A DNA stretch of 64,000 bases from Fretibacterium sp. OH1220_COT-178 (GTDB lineage Bacteria > Synergistota > Synergistia > Synergistales > Aminobacteriaceae). Every line of letters begins with the position of its first letter. The first letter of the stretch is position 1. This document shows positions 43,645 to 52,327 of this stretch, piece by piece. The notes beneath the pieces are model-generated. The model saw only the letters and a program-made list of their open reading frames with translations, ran no database searches and was not told the DNA's origin. A program made the position numbers and the translations under genes. The stretch covers positions 90,259-154,258 of the forward strand of contig NZ_RQYL01000003.1 of NCBI RefSeq assembly GCF_003860125.1. Direction: 5' to 3'.

Positions 43645-44466
43645 GTGCCGTTGACGCTCGTTCCCACTCCCATCGGCAATTTAGAGGACATCACGTTGCG
43701 CGCGCTCCGTGTCCTGCGCAGTGCCGACCTGATCGCCTGCGAGGACACGCGCACCTCGTCCATTCTGTTGCGGCATTATCGGATCGCGGCACCGCTCGTC
43801 CCCTTTCATCTTCACAACGAAAAGGCGTGTCTGCCCCGTCTGATGGCGGCCCTGCGGGAGGGCAAACACGTCGCAGTGATCAGCGATGCCGGAACTCCCG
43901 GCGTCTCCGACCCCGGATGGATCCTGCTCCGATCCGCGGTCGACGAGGGGATCGAGGCGGATGTCCTGCCCGGACCCTCGGCCCTGCTGCCGGCCCTCTT
44001 GCTCTCCGGCCTGACGCCCCATCCTTTTTTGTTCTTCGGCTTTCCCCCGGAGAAGCCAGGGGGACGAGCCGATCTCTTTCGTTCTCTCAGCGGCGTTCCT
44101 TGGACGCTTTGTTTCTATGTCTCGCCGCACAAGGCCAAGCGCCAGATTGCGGAGATGATCGAGGCCTGGGGGGACCGCCGGGCCGCCCTGGTTCGGGAGA
44201 TCAGCAAGGTCTATCAGGAATCGATCCGCGACGTGCTTTCGGGCCTTCTCGCCCGGCTTGAGCAGGGGGTGAAGGGGGAGATGGTCCTGGTCGTCGAGGG
44301 ACATGTGCCAGGGCAGCAGGATGACGGCGCCTGGAAGGACGAGGCGGACGTCATGCGAGCCCAGGGGGCGACCATGCGGTCCGTCGTCGAGGGGATCGTC
44401 GCCCGTTATCCGGTGGCGAAGAACGCCGTGAAGGCCTATCTCTTGAGGGGGAAGGAGCGAGAGTGA
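43645..44466 (+). CDS. rsmI: 16S rRNA C1402 2'-O-methyltransferase RsmI
   Basis: 273 residues of the tetrapyrrole-methylase fold. 'VPTPIGNLEDITLRALRVLRSADLIACEDTRTS', 'VISDAGTPGVSDPG' and 'LVREISKVYQE' are specific for RsmI. GTG start at 43645. Last core gene before the island of lower G+C on the opposite strand. Confidence 0.94.
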   Translation: MPLTLVPTPIGNLEDITLRALRVLRSADLIACEDTRTSSILLRHYRIAAPLVPFHLHNEKACLPRLMAALREGKHVAVISDAGTPGVSDPGWILLRSAVDEGIEADVLPGPSALLPALLLSGLTPHPFLFFGFPPEKPGGRADLFRSLSGVPWTLCFYVSPHKAKRQIAEMIEAWGDRRAALVREISKVYQESIRDVLSGLLARLEQGVKGEMVLVVEGHVPGQQDDGAWKDEADVMRAQGATMRSVVEGIVARYPVAKNAVKAYLLRGKERE

Positions 44467-44535
44467 CCCACGGCGGCAAGTTGAGCCGTTTCTCCCCAGG
44501 GATGCCTCTTTTGCCTTCATCGAACACAACATAAT

Positions 44536-44617
44536 AGCAGGCGGCTTGCGGGCTGAGAAAAATGGTTATGAGGTTCTTCGTAAAACCATTTTTTGCCTCC
44601 TCTAGAAGCCGCCTGCT
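44536..44617. repeat. Nested inverted repeat at the island edge
   Basis: Outer arms AGCAGGCGGCTT (44536-44547) and AAGCCGCCTGCT (44606-44617) are perfectly complementary. Inside, AAAAATGGTT (44558-44567) pairs with AACCATTTTT (44584-44593), the latter continued by another T. The inner hairpin has A- and T-runs that could terminate transcription on both strands, as needed between convergent rsmI and the island operon. The outer repeat is unusual for a terminator and may be a small mobile or recombination element. Confidence 0.6.
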
Positions 44618-44623
44618 TATGAG

Positions 44624-44671
44624 TCATTTAGAAAAAATGGGGCTAAGTGACGGAACAATGGAAAAATTCAT
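44624..44671 (-). other. 15-codon minus-strand frame with a strong ribosome-binding site
   Basis: AAAGGAGA followed by ATG at 44671 opens a frame of 15 codons that stops at 44624. A second site (GAGGAGG, then ATG at 44564) opens a 7-codon frame inside the nested repeat. Both lie just behind the last island gene. They may be leader peptides or, more likely, the surviving starts of deleted operon genes. Confidence 0.3.
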
Positions 44672-44724
44672 GTGTATTCTCCTTTGCTGGAGGGAGCTGT
44701 TTCAATTTTTTCTTCTTCTATGCG

Positions 44725-45414
44725 TCAGTCTTCCACTTCAGCAATGCAAACTACCTGGCTGGAGTCCACCCCAACTATTCGCAGCGGAGCGTTGATCAAT
44801 CTGTCGATTTTCTTGTTTTTGGGCAATTCGGACAAGTGCATGTCCTCGATGGCTGTGCAAAATTTTCCGGAAAAGTATCCTAGTATATGCCTATGACAAT
44901 CCGGTGGCAATTCTCCCTTGGGAACAGCTGGGGATGGAGAACCTATTGCCAGAAAGTCCATGCCAATTCCCTTCAAATTAGGAAATCTTTCCGTTAAGTA
45001 ATCGCCGGCACTTGGGGCAACATATGGGCCTTCGTTCTGATATATTTTGGGATTTCCCTTACGGTATCTCTCAAATCCGGTACGGATGAGGGCAAAGGTG
45101 ACCTTTGATAAAATACCTTCATGGGGTTCAAGGTCCTCGCGCGTGATACCTTCCGCTTTTCCCTTGGGGATCTCAAGCAAAGCCACTTCCCGGTGACAAA
45201 AATATTCCATCGTCAGCTCATTGATACTCAATCCGTTCCTCACGAAATGACGGGGCGCGTCCATATGTGTTCCACAGTGGTTGGGGATCTCGGAGATAAA
45301 GCTGCAAAAAGGGCAGTCTTCAGTTATATCCGTACACTGCCTCACTTTAACTGTAGGTTCTCCGGGCCACGCAAGATCTTCGGGATCCAACGGATGCGAC
45401 AAAAACAAAAACAT
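44725..45414 (-). CDS. Cyclase-family (kynurenine formamidase-like) metal hydrolase
   Basis: 229 residues. The metal-binding signature HxGTHxDxPxH appears as 'NHCGTHMDAPRH' at residues 45-56. Later 'ALIRTGFERY' and 'GIGMDFLAIGSPSP' are typical. The family hydrolyses formyl-amides, lactones or cyclic amides. In this operon a lactone- or amide-opening step is plausible, but substrate is unknown. It is the last clear gene of the island operon and lacks the high third-position G+C of the flanking core genes. Confidence 0.85.
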   Translation of the reverse strand: MFLFLSHPLDPEDLAWPGEPTVKVRQCTDITEDCPFCSFISEIPNHCGTHMDAPRHFVRNGLSINELTMEYFCHREVALLEIPKGKAEGITREDLEPHEGILSKVTFALIRTGFERYRKGNPKIYQNEGPYVAPSAGDYLTERFPNLKGIGMDFLAIGSPSPAVPKGELPPDCHRHILGYFSGKFCTAIEDMHLSELPKNKKIDRLINAPLRIVGVDSSQVVCIAEVED

Positions 45415-45447
45415 GAGATTACCTCCCTCTGTTGTATTCTAGTGCCT

Positions 45448-46167
45448 CTACTTGGGGAATAAAATTTTATATATCGCCCCAGCGAATGCGCCGCCCGTAA
45501 TCGGACCTAGAATCGGTACCCAGGCATATCCCCAGTTGGATGAGCCTTTTCCCTTGATGGGACAGATTGCATGTACCAATCGAGGCATGAGATCCCTTGC
45601 AGGATTTATCGCGTAGCCAGTGAGACCGCCATAAGCCATAATACCGCCGCCAACACCGGCAAAGACGAAGAACATAGGGACACCTCCCGCCGGCTGCTGA
45701 TGCGATAGCGACAGAAGGACAAGCATCAAGCTGAAAGTCGCAACGGATTCCGATAAAAAATTTCTGAAGGGATTGGCAATGGACGGCCCTGTAGCAAATA
45801 CGCCCAATTTGCTTTCCTCATCAGGTTCTTCATCCAAATGATCCTTCCACATCACCCAGACCATCAGCCCTCCGACAAACGCGCCCCCAAATTGTGCCAG
45901 AAAATATCCTGGTATCAAATATCCTGGAAAATCGCCTCCGACCCAAAAACCGACCGTCACTGCAGGATTGACGTGCGCACCGGTGAGCGGGCCGAAGATA
46001 ACTGCAATAGCGACCATTGACAACCCCCATCCGGAGGCCGCCACTATACCGCCGCTTCCGAACATTCCGGACTTTTTCAAGGAAACGTTGGCACAAACAC
46101 TCAGGCCCAGTATCATGAACAAGGCCGTCCCCGCAAATTCCCCCAGGTACAATGTAAAGTTTTGCAT
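45448..46167 (-). CDS. Aquaglyceroporin (MIP family, GlpF-like)
   Basis: 239 residues with six transmembrane segments and two half-helices. NPA motifs: 'GAHVNPAVT' (67-69) and 'GYAINPARDLMPR' (188-190). The aspartate after the second NPAR is the mark of glycerol facilitators rather than strict water channels. AAAGGAGGGG precedes the ATG. It probably passes a small polyol or acid for the neighbouring FGGY kinase. Confidence 0.92.
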   Translation of the reverse strand: MQNFTLYLGEFAGTALFMILGLSVCANVSLKKSGMFGSGGIVAASGWGLSMVAIAVIFGPLTGAHVNPAVTVGFWVGGDFPGYLIPGYFLAQFGGAFVGGLMVWVMWKDHLDEEPDEESKLGVFATGPSIANPFRNFLSESVATFSLMLVLLSLSHQQPAGGVPMFFVFAGVGGGIMAYGGLTGYAINPARDLMPRLVHAICPIKGKGSSNWGYAWVPILGPITGGAFAGAIYKILFPK

Positions 46168-46294
46168 GTTTTTCCCCTCCTTTCAAAATCAACGATAATA
46201 ATTCTAAAATTTACAATCTTAATGATTTATCCCTTTAAGGTTTGAGGCGAGATAGACTTTGCCTCGCTTCGTTGCCCTCATCGATTTGACGAAT

Positions 46295-46765
46295 TCATCC
46301 ACCTGCCCCGGAGAGCTCCTGCGTCGCTGCGAAAAGGACGTCGTATTTTTTTGCTATGACCTCCAACAGTGTTTGCGTACCGGCAACGGATGCCCCGAAG
46401 ACCATCGTGTCGTCGATGGAATATTCGCTTCTGACCTTTACAATGACGGCAATGATGTCATCAGGGCTCAAGTCCGGTGTGTCCTTGAACACCAGCAAAA
46501 CGTAGCCGTCAGAGAACTCGCTTTTCGTGTTCGCCGTTGCAAGCCTTTCACTCACTTTGCCCGATGCATCTGTATCCAGCACGATCACCAATGGCAGGGA
46601 GACCTTTTCATCATAAGACGCCGGGAGGTGAAGCGAGTACGTTGCCTCTCCGAGGGCACCAACGATGGCCGTTATCTCCGATGCTTGGGTCATGCCTTGA
46701 AAAAAGATCAAAAAAGGCAGAAATAAAAACCGGATTGCCGTGGTTTTCCAAGCTTTATTTTGCAT
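46295..46765 (-). pseudogene. Truncated secreted alpha/beta-hydrolase (esterase/PHB-depolymerase-like)
   Basis: 156 residues with a signal peptide ending near 'TQASE'. The rest reads like the first part of a PHB-depolymerase-type esterase: 'YSLHLPASYDEKVSLPLVIVLD', 'SDGYVLLVFKD', and a degenerate nucleophile elbow 'FGASVAGTQTL' where GxSxG would be. The protein ends at 'ELSGAGG', before the catalytic Asp and His of the fold. Reading beyond the TGA gives only about 19 codons with no family features. Probably a decayed gene, though a short functional secreted protein is not excluded. Confidence 0.55.
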
Positions 46766-46792
46766 GAATCGAGCACTCCTTTCGGGCCTCTT

Positions 46793-48319
46793 TCAAGTTG
46801 TAATTGGTGCTGCAAAGTCCGAAAAAATGTTGGAGTCCCTGAGGGCGTAGTACAATCTTTTCTTTCGGCCCATCAGCTCGGAATAGCTCGATGCAGCTTC
46901 CGATTGAGGTTCAAAAAGGTCGTATTGTTTCGATGCCATCTGCTCGAAGGCTTGATCGATGTCAGGGTGAAGTTCCAGTGCCGGTGCAGAAACGATGCAA
47001 GCCCCCAACGAAGATTGTTCGCTGTTTTTGTGCCTAAGCAATCTTTTGTTGTAAGTGTTGGCTTGTATCTCGCAGAAGAGGTCGCTACGGGTCATACCGC
47101 CGGCTACCCTGATTTCTTCCAAAGGACCTGCCAGATCTTGAATGAGCGAAAGGTTGTCGGCTATCTCCATGGAGATCCCCTCCATAATCGCACGGAGCAT
47201 ATCCGCACGACGGGAGCCCAGAGACAGGTTGAAAAACAACCCCTTGGAAAGCGGATCCCAGTAAGGAGCGGCACTGCCTTCAAAGTGGGGGAGAAGCATC
47301 ACGCCATTGGCTCCGGCCGGCGATGTCTTTGCCTCATCGTTCATCAGGGCGTATGCGAACGCCGTATTCGCAAGGTCGGGACAGAAGCGTTCCTTGAACC
47401 ATCGATATATTGAGCCGGTGTTGAATATCGCGGCTTCGGCCACCCACTTTCCTGGAATTGCGGCCGCCTGGCAGACGATCCTGCAATTTGGATCGAAAAC
47501 GGGGGCGTTGGCATAGGAGAGGACGAAAGAGCCGGTCCCGGTGTTTGCTTCCGCAACCCCTTCCTTGATAACGCCAAGTGCGACAGCCGCATTCTGCTGA
47601 TCGCCGCCCGATATCGCAACAGGCAGCCCGGAGGGGAGTCCGACGATATCGGCAACCCGGGGGAGCAATCCTCCTGCCAAAGAGCCGGGAGGATGAAGTG
47701 TGCAAAGGCGTTCGGTTCCGATCCCAGCCAGATCAAGCAATTCCGGGTCCCAGTCGAAGGTGGATAGACTCATCAACATGGTTCTGCTGGCCTGAGTCCA
47801 GTCGGTGACAAAACGCCCCGTGAGGTGGTGCACCAGAAGATCCTGCACGCCTAAAAACTTATGGGCGGTCCTGTAGATAGCGGTATGGTGGTTTTTAAGC
47901 CAGAGTATTTTGGGGAGGACGAAAAAGGGGTTGATGCGCAGCCCCGTTTTTTGATGCAGCCAGGAAAGCCCCAATTCCTCCTCCAGAAAACGGCATTCCT
48001 GAAGAGTACGCTTATCCTGCCACATGATGGCGTTGCATAAAGGACTGCCGACTTTGTCGACCGGGATCAGGGAAGACCGTTGAGACGTCAATGCGATGCC
48101 CAGAGGAGCTGCCCCAATCGATTTAAAGAAGTCCGCCGTTTTTTTCAAAAGCGATATGGCCGAATTTGTCCAGGTCGAAGGTTCCTGTTCCACAAAGAGG
48201 GGTTCGGGAAATATGTTGTGATACTCCTCCGAGCTGGAATAGCATAACTCGCCGATCTCGGAGTATACGGCTGCGATCATGCCCGAAGTTCCGACATCCA
48301 AAGCTATGACGTAGCGCAT
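46793..48319 (-). CDS. FGGY-family carbohydrate kinase
   Basis: 508 residues, normal for the family. N-terminal 'IALDVGTSGMIAAVYSEIGE' (phosphate-1), 'SQRSSLIPVDKVGSPLCNAIMWQDKRT', sugar-site 'GGDQQNAAVALGVIKEGVAEANTGTGSFV' (in parts) and adenosine 'RVAGGMTRSDLFCEIQANTYNKRLLR'. It phosphorylates a sugar, polyol or sugar acid with ATP. Its sequence is not clearly glycerol kinase or xylulokinase. It sits between the GntP permease and the MIP channel. Confidence 0.88.
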   Translation of the reverse strand: MRYVIALDVGTSGMIAAVYSEIGELCYSSSEEYHNIFPEPLFVEQEPSTWTNSAISLLKKTADFFKSIGAAPLGIALTSQRSSLIPVDKVGSPLCNAIMWQDKRTLQECRFLEEELGLSWLHQKTGLRINPFFVLPKILWLKNHHTAIYRTAHKFLGVQDLLVHHLTGRFVTDWTQASRTMLMSLSTFDWDPELLDLAGIGTERLCTLHPPGSLAGGLLPRVADIVGLPSGLPVAISGGDQQNAAVALGVIKEGVAEANTGTGSFVLSYANAPVFDPNCRIVCQAAAIPGKWVAEAAIFNTGSIYRWFKERFCPDLANTAFAYALMNDEAKTSPAGANGVMLLPHFEGSAAPYWDPLSKGLFFNLSLGSRRADMLRAIMEGISMEIADNLSLIQDLAGPLEEIRVAGGMTRSDLFCEIQANTYNKRLLRHKNSEQSSLGACIVSAPALELHPDIDQAFEQMASKQYDLFEPQSEAASSYSELMGRKKRLYYALRDSNIFSDFAAPITT

Positions 48320-48529
48320 GTTGCCTCCTTCCCTTCCCCCTCCTCGGGAAACGCAGCCCGGGAATGGAAATCGGGTCTCCCGGGCCGCTTGTGGGTTTTC
48401 TGGTAAAGGGGAGTTACGTTTATGCCTCCCTGAAGCAATCGATGGCTTGAGAAAATTTTGATTGAATTAAATTGAATATAGTGTCTTTGTTCGTTAGAAA
48501 GATTGCTGAGGAAAGCAAAAAGGTCGTCC

Positions 48530-49918
48530 CTAAAGGCCCGGAAGGACTCCGGCGAAGAAGTTCAGGACGACTAGACAGGCGAGCACCGTCAGTCCGGAGA
48601 TGGTCCCGCCGATGGTCCAGCATTGCATGGTTTGTTTTATGCTGAACCTGGAAAATCTGTTGACCACCCAGAAACCGGAGTCGTTCGGCAGCGAGCAGCC
48701 GATGCCTCCGGCACAGATCGCAAGTCCTATCAGGACCGGCGAAACCCCTGAAAGCCGGGCCACGATGGGCGCCATGATGGATGATGTGGTGACGAGTGCA
48801 ACTGTCGTGGAACCCTGCGCTGCCCTCAATATCTGGCTGATCGCAAAACAGACGATGATCAACAGAAGGCCGGCTGAGGTGCCGGTCCAGCCCGACATGC
48901 TCTCGACGAGTGCCTTGCCGATGCCGGTTGCGTTGATGACGGAACCGAATGCACCGCCGGCTCCGGTTATGATGAATATGGCTCCTGCGTGCTCGCCGCA
49001 TTTGCTGATGAGCTCCGAAAAGCTGGTGCGTATATGTCCATGAAGCAGCAGGTAGGCTACCAGCACGCCGATCAGAAGCGCAATGTTCTTGTCGCCGAGA
49101 AAGGCGAGCACTCTGTAGGACGTCGATGTCTTGTCGGCTATGGTCGCCGCGGCGATCGTTCCCGCCAGTATGATGACAATGGGAAGAAAGATGAGAAATA
49201 TGCCGAGTTCTCCGCTGGGTCCGTCTTTAGAGACTGTTTGGGAGACGGGATTTTCTTCGAGGTCGTCGAAGTTATTGGCGAAGTCGGTGGCGTTTCCCGG
49301 CAAAGAACCGATGAGCCTGCCGTAGACCACCCCGCCTACGAGGCTTCCGGCTATAGCTACGATAAGGCTGTAGAAGAGAAAATATCCCAGATTGAGGTTC
49401 AGGTTGTTCGCCACGATCAGAGGACCGGGGGTAGGGATGACCACCGCATGCGTCGTGATCAGTCCTATGGCGAGCGCCGTAACGAGCGTTATGAAAGGAA
49501 TTTTGCCTTTGCGCGAAACTTGTTTGATGAGACTGAGCAGAAGGATGAAAGCGGCATCGAAAAAGACCGGTATGGAGACGATGAACCCCGTCAGGTTGAT
49601 GGCGAAGGGAGCCCGTTTCTCCCCCGTAATCCGAAGGAGCAAGCCCGCGATTTGCCCGGTGCAGCCGGATTGGTGCAGAAGTTCTCCCAGAATGATGCCC
49701 AGGACGATGATGATGCCGATACTCCCGAGTGTGCCTCCGAAGCCGGAGGCTATTTTGGCGGAGATATCGTTGAATGCCATTTTCGAACAAAGCCCCATAA
49801 CGATGGAACCCAGCAGCAAGGAGAGAAAGGGGTGCACCTTGAAAACTACGATGGTGATCAGCACGAAGAAAATTGCAACGGCAAAAGACCCCAACAACCA
49901 ACCCAGAGAAGCTGTCAT
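48530..49918 (-). CDS. GntP-family gluconate/sugar-acid permease
   Basis: 462 residues, polytopic, with the family segments 'FKVHPFLSLLLGSIVMGLCSKM', 'IIIVLGIILGELLHQSGCTGQIA', 'GFIVSIPVFFDAAFILL', 'IPTPGPLIVANNL' and 'AAQGSTTVALVTTSSIMAP'. AAAGGAGG lies 8 bases before the ATG at 49918, so this start is preferred over the upstream ATG at 49948. GntP members are proton symporters for gluconate, glycerate and related acids. Confidence 0.92.
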   Translation of the reverse strand: MTASLGWLLGSFAVAIFFVLITIVVFKVHPFLSLLLGSIVMGLCSKMAFNDISAKIASGFGGTLGSIGIIIVLGIILGELLHQSGCTGQIAGLLLRITGEKRAPFAINLTGFIVSIPVFFDAAFILLLSLIKQVSRKGKIPFITLVTALAIGLITTHAVVIPTPGPLIVANNLNLNLGYFLFYSLIVAIAGSLVGGVVYGRLIGSLPGNATDFANNFDDLEENPVSQTVSKDGPSGELGIFLIFLPIVIILAGTIAAATIADKTSTSYRVLAFLGDKNIALLIGVLVAYLLLHGHIRTSFSELISKCGEHAGAIFIITGAGGAFGSVINATGIGKALVESMSGWTGTSAGLLLIIVCFAISQILRAAQGSTTVALVTTSSIMAPIVARLSGVSPVLIGLAICAGGIGCSLPNDSGFWVVNRFSRFSIKQTMQCWTIGGTISGLTVLACLVVLNFFAGVLPGL

Positions 49919-50218
49919 GCAGGTTACCTCCTTTGTGATGGTAAGCATTCAGTCCTTATACCCAATTCCATCATCCGGTAAATTCTCAATGCACGCAGAT
50001 TACGGACTCTCCAAAAATCTCTTCCTGTTCAATCGAACCATACTCGAAATTCACGAAGTACAACGTTTTGGAGCTGTGATTGTGACGTGGATAGCCCCTC
50101 CTCTCTCGAGGCGAAATTCGCTCGGATTGGAGGAGCGAAGGCATGGACACCAGTGCTTTCCTTTCAGCCCCACCGATACCGATGAAAAACGGGGCAAACG
50201 TCAAATGTCGAAGCATGT
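49919..50218 (-). other. 300-base gap between aldolase and permease genes
   Basis: No gene is supported. A 76-codon minus-strand frame begins 2 bases after the aldolase stop but has no clear ribosome-binding site and no family features. The permease has its own strong site just upstream. The gap may hold an internal promoter or the remains of a lost gene. Confidence 0.35.
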
Positions 50219-51064
50219 CTATTGAGCCTCAAAAAAACGGATGTATTTTTTTACCACCTCGTCTACACAGGATCGTTCTTTCAGAGCGAGCACCGATAGG
50301 TGAGGGGGCTTGGGGCTTCCCACCAATTTCGACAATTCGGCAACCGCATAAGAGGAAATTTCCGTGTTGACGTTGATCTTGCAGATTCCCGCCTTTATGC
50401 AGGCACGAATCGTCTCTTCCGGTATGCCCGAACCGCCGTGAAGAACCAAAGGCATGCCTAAAATTTTGTCGATCCTCTCCAGAATATCCAGACGTATGTT
50501 CGGGGCCCCTCTATAGAGCCCATGAACCGTTCCGATAGAGACGGCCAAGGCGTCGACCCCCGTCCGGGCAACAAACTCGCGTGCGGATTCGGGGTTCGTA
50601 TACACCTCTTTGTCGTCGGGACTGCCCTCGTGCGAGGCTTCTCCTGCTGCAATGCTCCCCAGCTCGGCCTCGACCGAAACGCCGCAGGCGTGGGCAAAAC
50701 GGCACACCAGTTTCGTATTCGCCATGTTCTCCTCAAACGGAAGGGACGAGCCGTCGTACATGACGGAACCGAATCCCTCCCTGATTGCCTGGAAAACCAC
50801 ATCCATATCCGAGCAATGATCCAGATGAAGGCAGACAGGAATGTTCCTTTGGCTCGAGAGCGCAAAGGCCATGGAGTAGGCGTCCTGCAAGCTCATGTTT
50901 TCGAGGTATTTCGCTCCAAAAGCCAGGATGACGGGTTTGGAGCCCATCTCGACCGCCGCGTCCAGAACACCTCTCATGGTTTCATAGTTGTAAACGTTGA
51001 AAGAACCGACCGCTCGTTTATCCCTGTAGGCATCGGAGAGCATTTCTCTGAAATTGACAAGCAT
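50219..51064 (-). CDS. Class II (zinc) ketose-bisphosphate aldolase, GatY/KbaY-like
   Basis: 281 residues. Zinc and substrate residues: 'CLHLDHCSDMD', 'VMYDGSSLPFEEN', 'VEAELGSIAAGE', 'VSIGTVHGLY', 'PLVLHGGSGIPEE' and 'KINVNTEI'. It cleaves a phosphorylated ketose to dihydroxyacetone phosphate plus an aldehyde. With the kinase and permease it suggests uptake, phosphorylation and aldol cleavage of a sugar derivative. Confidence 0.92.
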   Translation of the reverse strand: MLVNFREMLSDAYRDKRAVGSFNVYNYETMRGVLDAAVEMGSKPVILAFGAKYLENMSLQDAYSMAFALSSQRNIPVCLHLDHCSDMDVVFQAIREGFGSVMYDGSSLPFEENMANTKLVCRFAHACGVSVEAELGSIAAGEASHEGSPDDKEVYTNPESAREFVARTGVDALAVSIGTVHGLYRGAPNIRLDILERIDKILGMPLVLHGGSGIPEETIRACIKAGICKINVNTEISSYAVAELSKLVGSPKPPHLSVLALKERSCVDEVVKKYIRFFEAQ

Positions 51065-51102
51065 CGACTTTCCTCCGTTCGCCGTACCGTTTTTCCAGCC
51101 CC

Positions 51103-52197
51103 TTACCTTCTTACCGTTTCCAACCAGCTTCTGAATGCGGGGTCGTCCAAAACGTCACGATTCACGATGAACTTTCCGGCGCCGTTTTTGAGAAATTCGG
51201 CGATATCCGAAGCGAGCAGGAACGGAGAGTTGGTGAGGGCGTCACTCGTCGTTCCGGCGATGTGCGTCGTCAGGGTGACGTTGTCCAATGCGAGAAACGG
51301 GCTGTCCTTGGCGATAGGCTCCGTCGCAAACACGTCGAGAGCGGCCCCCATAATCCGCTTTTCTCTCAGGGACTCCACAAGCGCATCCTGGTCGACCAGA
51401 CCTGCGCGCCCGGTGTTGATCAAATATGCGGAGGGTTTCATCTTTCCGAGCAGTTCGGCATTGACCATGCCCTTATTCGCATCTGTAAGGCGCGCATGGA
51501 GGGTCACGAAGTCGGCCGTAGAAAACAACTCCTCCAGATCGACAGGGGTGCATCCGGCCTCGCGGATACTTTCCGCAGAGGCATAAGGATCGTAGACCAC
51601 CGTATTGGTCTCGAATCCGGAAAGCTTCTTGGCGACCAGGCGTCCAATGTTGCCAAATCCCACGATTCCGACGGTCTTTCCACCCAATTCAGGGATATTG
51701 CCGCTGTTGGCGAACGTCTTGCGCCATTCACCGTTTTTGATGGACACGAATGCCCTTGCTATGTTTCTGCATTCCGCCAGCATCATGCCTACTGCAAAAT
51801 CGGAGACGGCGTGAGCGTTCCTTCCCATTACGTTGAAGACGAGAATGCCCCTTCTCGTGGCCTCTTCCACATTCACGTTTTCCAGCCCTGCCCGGGAAAC
51901 GCCGATGATGCGAAGATAGGGCATGGCATCCATGACACTGGAGGATACGGCGATAAAAAGTCCCATTAAAACAGAAGCATTTTTCCCCTCCCTGAGAACG
52001 AGCGGATCGCAGGGTTCTATTTCCGGTCCTTTTTTCTCGACTTCGAGTCGGCGGTACTGAAGCTTATCCCACGATGGCTCCCAGTCGCCTGCAAAAGCGA
52101 TATCCCCGTATGGAGACAAATGCTTTTCCCAGGCTGCCTGAAACCCCTGGAACGGTATCATCGCGTCCCCAAGCAGAATAGCGGACAACTTGGCCAT
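51103..52197 (-). CDS. D-isomer-specific 2-hydroxyacid dehydrogenase
   Basis: 364 residues. A divergent catalytic domain contains 'LRIIGVSRAGLENVNVEEATRRGILVFNV', and the NAD-binding Rossmann domain has 'GKTVGIVGFGNIGRLVAKKL'. Active-site residues: arginine in 'INTGRAGLVDQDAL', glutamate in 'FATEPI', histidine in 'LTTHIAGTT'. It would oxidise a 2-hydroxyacid or reduce a 2-oxoacid. First gene of the island operon, 82 bases downstream of the consensus promoter. Confidence 0.9.
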   Translation of the reverse strand: MAKLSAILLGDAMIPFQGFQAAWEKHLSPYGDIAFAGDWEPSWDKLQYRRLEVEKKGPEIEPCDPLVLREGKNASVLMGLFIAVSSSVMDAMPYLRIIGVSRAGLENVNVEEATRRGILVFNVMGRNAHAVSDFAVGMMLAECRNIARAFVSIKNGEWRKTFANSGNIPELGGKTVGIVGFGNIGRLVAKKLSGFETNTVVYDPYASAESIREAGCTPVDLEELFSTADFVTLHARLTDANKGMVNAELLGKMKPSAYLINTGRAGLVDQDALVESLREKRIMGAALDVFATEPIAKDSPFLALDNVTLTTHIAGTTSDALTNSPFLLASDIAEFLKNGAGKFIVNRDVLDDPAFRSWLETVRR

Positions 52198-52244
52198 ATT
52201 GACGCCTCCTTATTCAGGATAGACTGAAACGTACTTTTGCTACC

Positions 52245-52254
52245 AAAACGTTTT
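52245..52254. promoter_or_regulatory. Palindromic operator candidate AAAACGTTTT
   Basis: A perfect 10-base palindrome with central CG, as favoured by LacI-family repressors, lies just downstream of the island promoter. A related GAAACGTAC is found at 52226-52234. Both would sit in the 5' leader, where a bound repressor would block transcription. Confidence 0.4.
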
Positions 52255-52279
52255 TGAATAGGTAATACTACTACTATAG

Positions 52280-52308
52280 AGTATAGGACGCATTAAAAGC
52301 AATGTCAA
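52280..52308 (-). promoter_or_regulatory. Consensus sigma-70 promoter of the island operon
   Basis: On the minus strand TTGACA (52308-52303) and TATACT (52285-52280) are separated by exactly 17 bases. This is the best promoter in the window. It reads into the hydroxyacid dehydrogenase gene and onward through the seven island genes. Confidence 0.8.
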
Positions 52309-52327
52309 CATTTTTTCCCTATCTTCG

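Noticed and set aside
46257..46294. Selenocysteine readthrough of the TGA ending the truncated esterase
   Set aside because: The tRNA-Sec makes it thinkable, but the next codons carry no hydrolase features and no convincing SECIS-like hairpin was seen right after the TGA.
48356..48385. Hairpin GCCCGGGA / TCCCGGGC between permease and kinase genes
   Set aside because: Only 8 pairs with a 14-base loop and no T-run on either strand, and the genes on both sides seem to be in one operon.
49986..50216. A 76-codon minus-strand frame between aldolase and permease
   Set aside because: No clear ribosome-binding site and no recognisable motif, although it begins 2 bases after the aldolase stop; kept only as a gap note.
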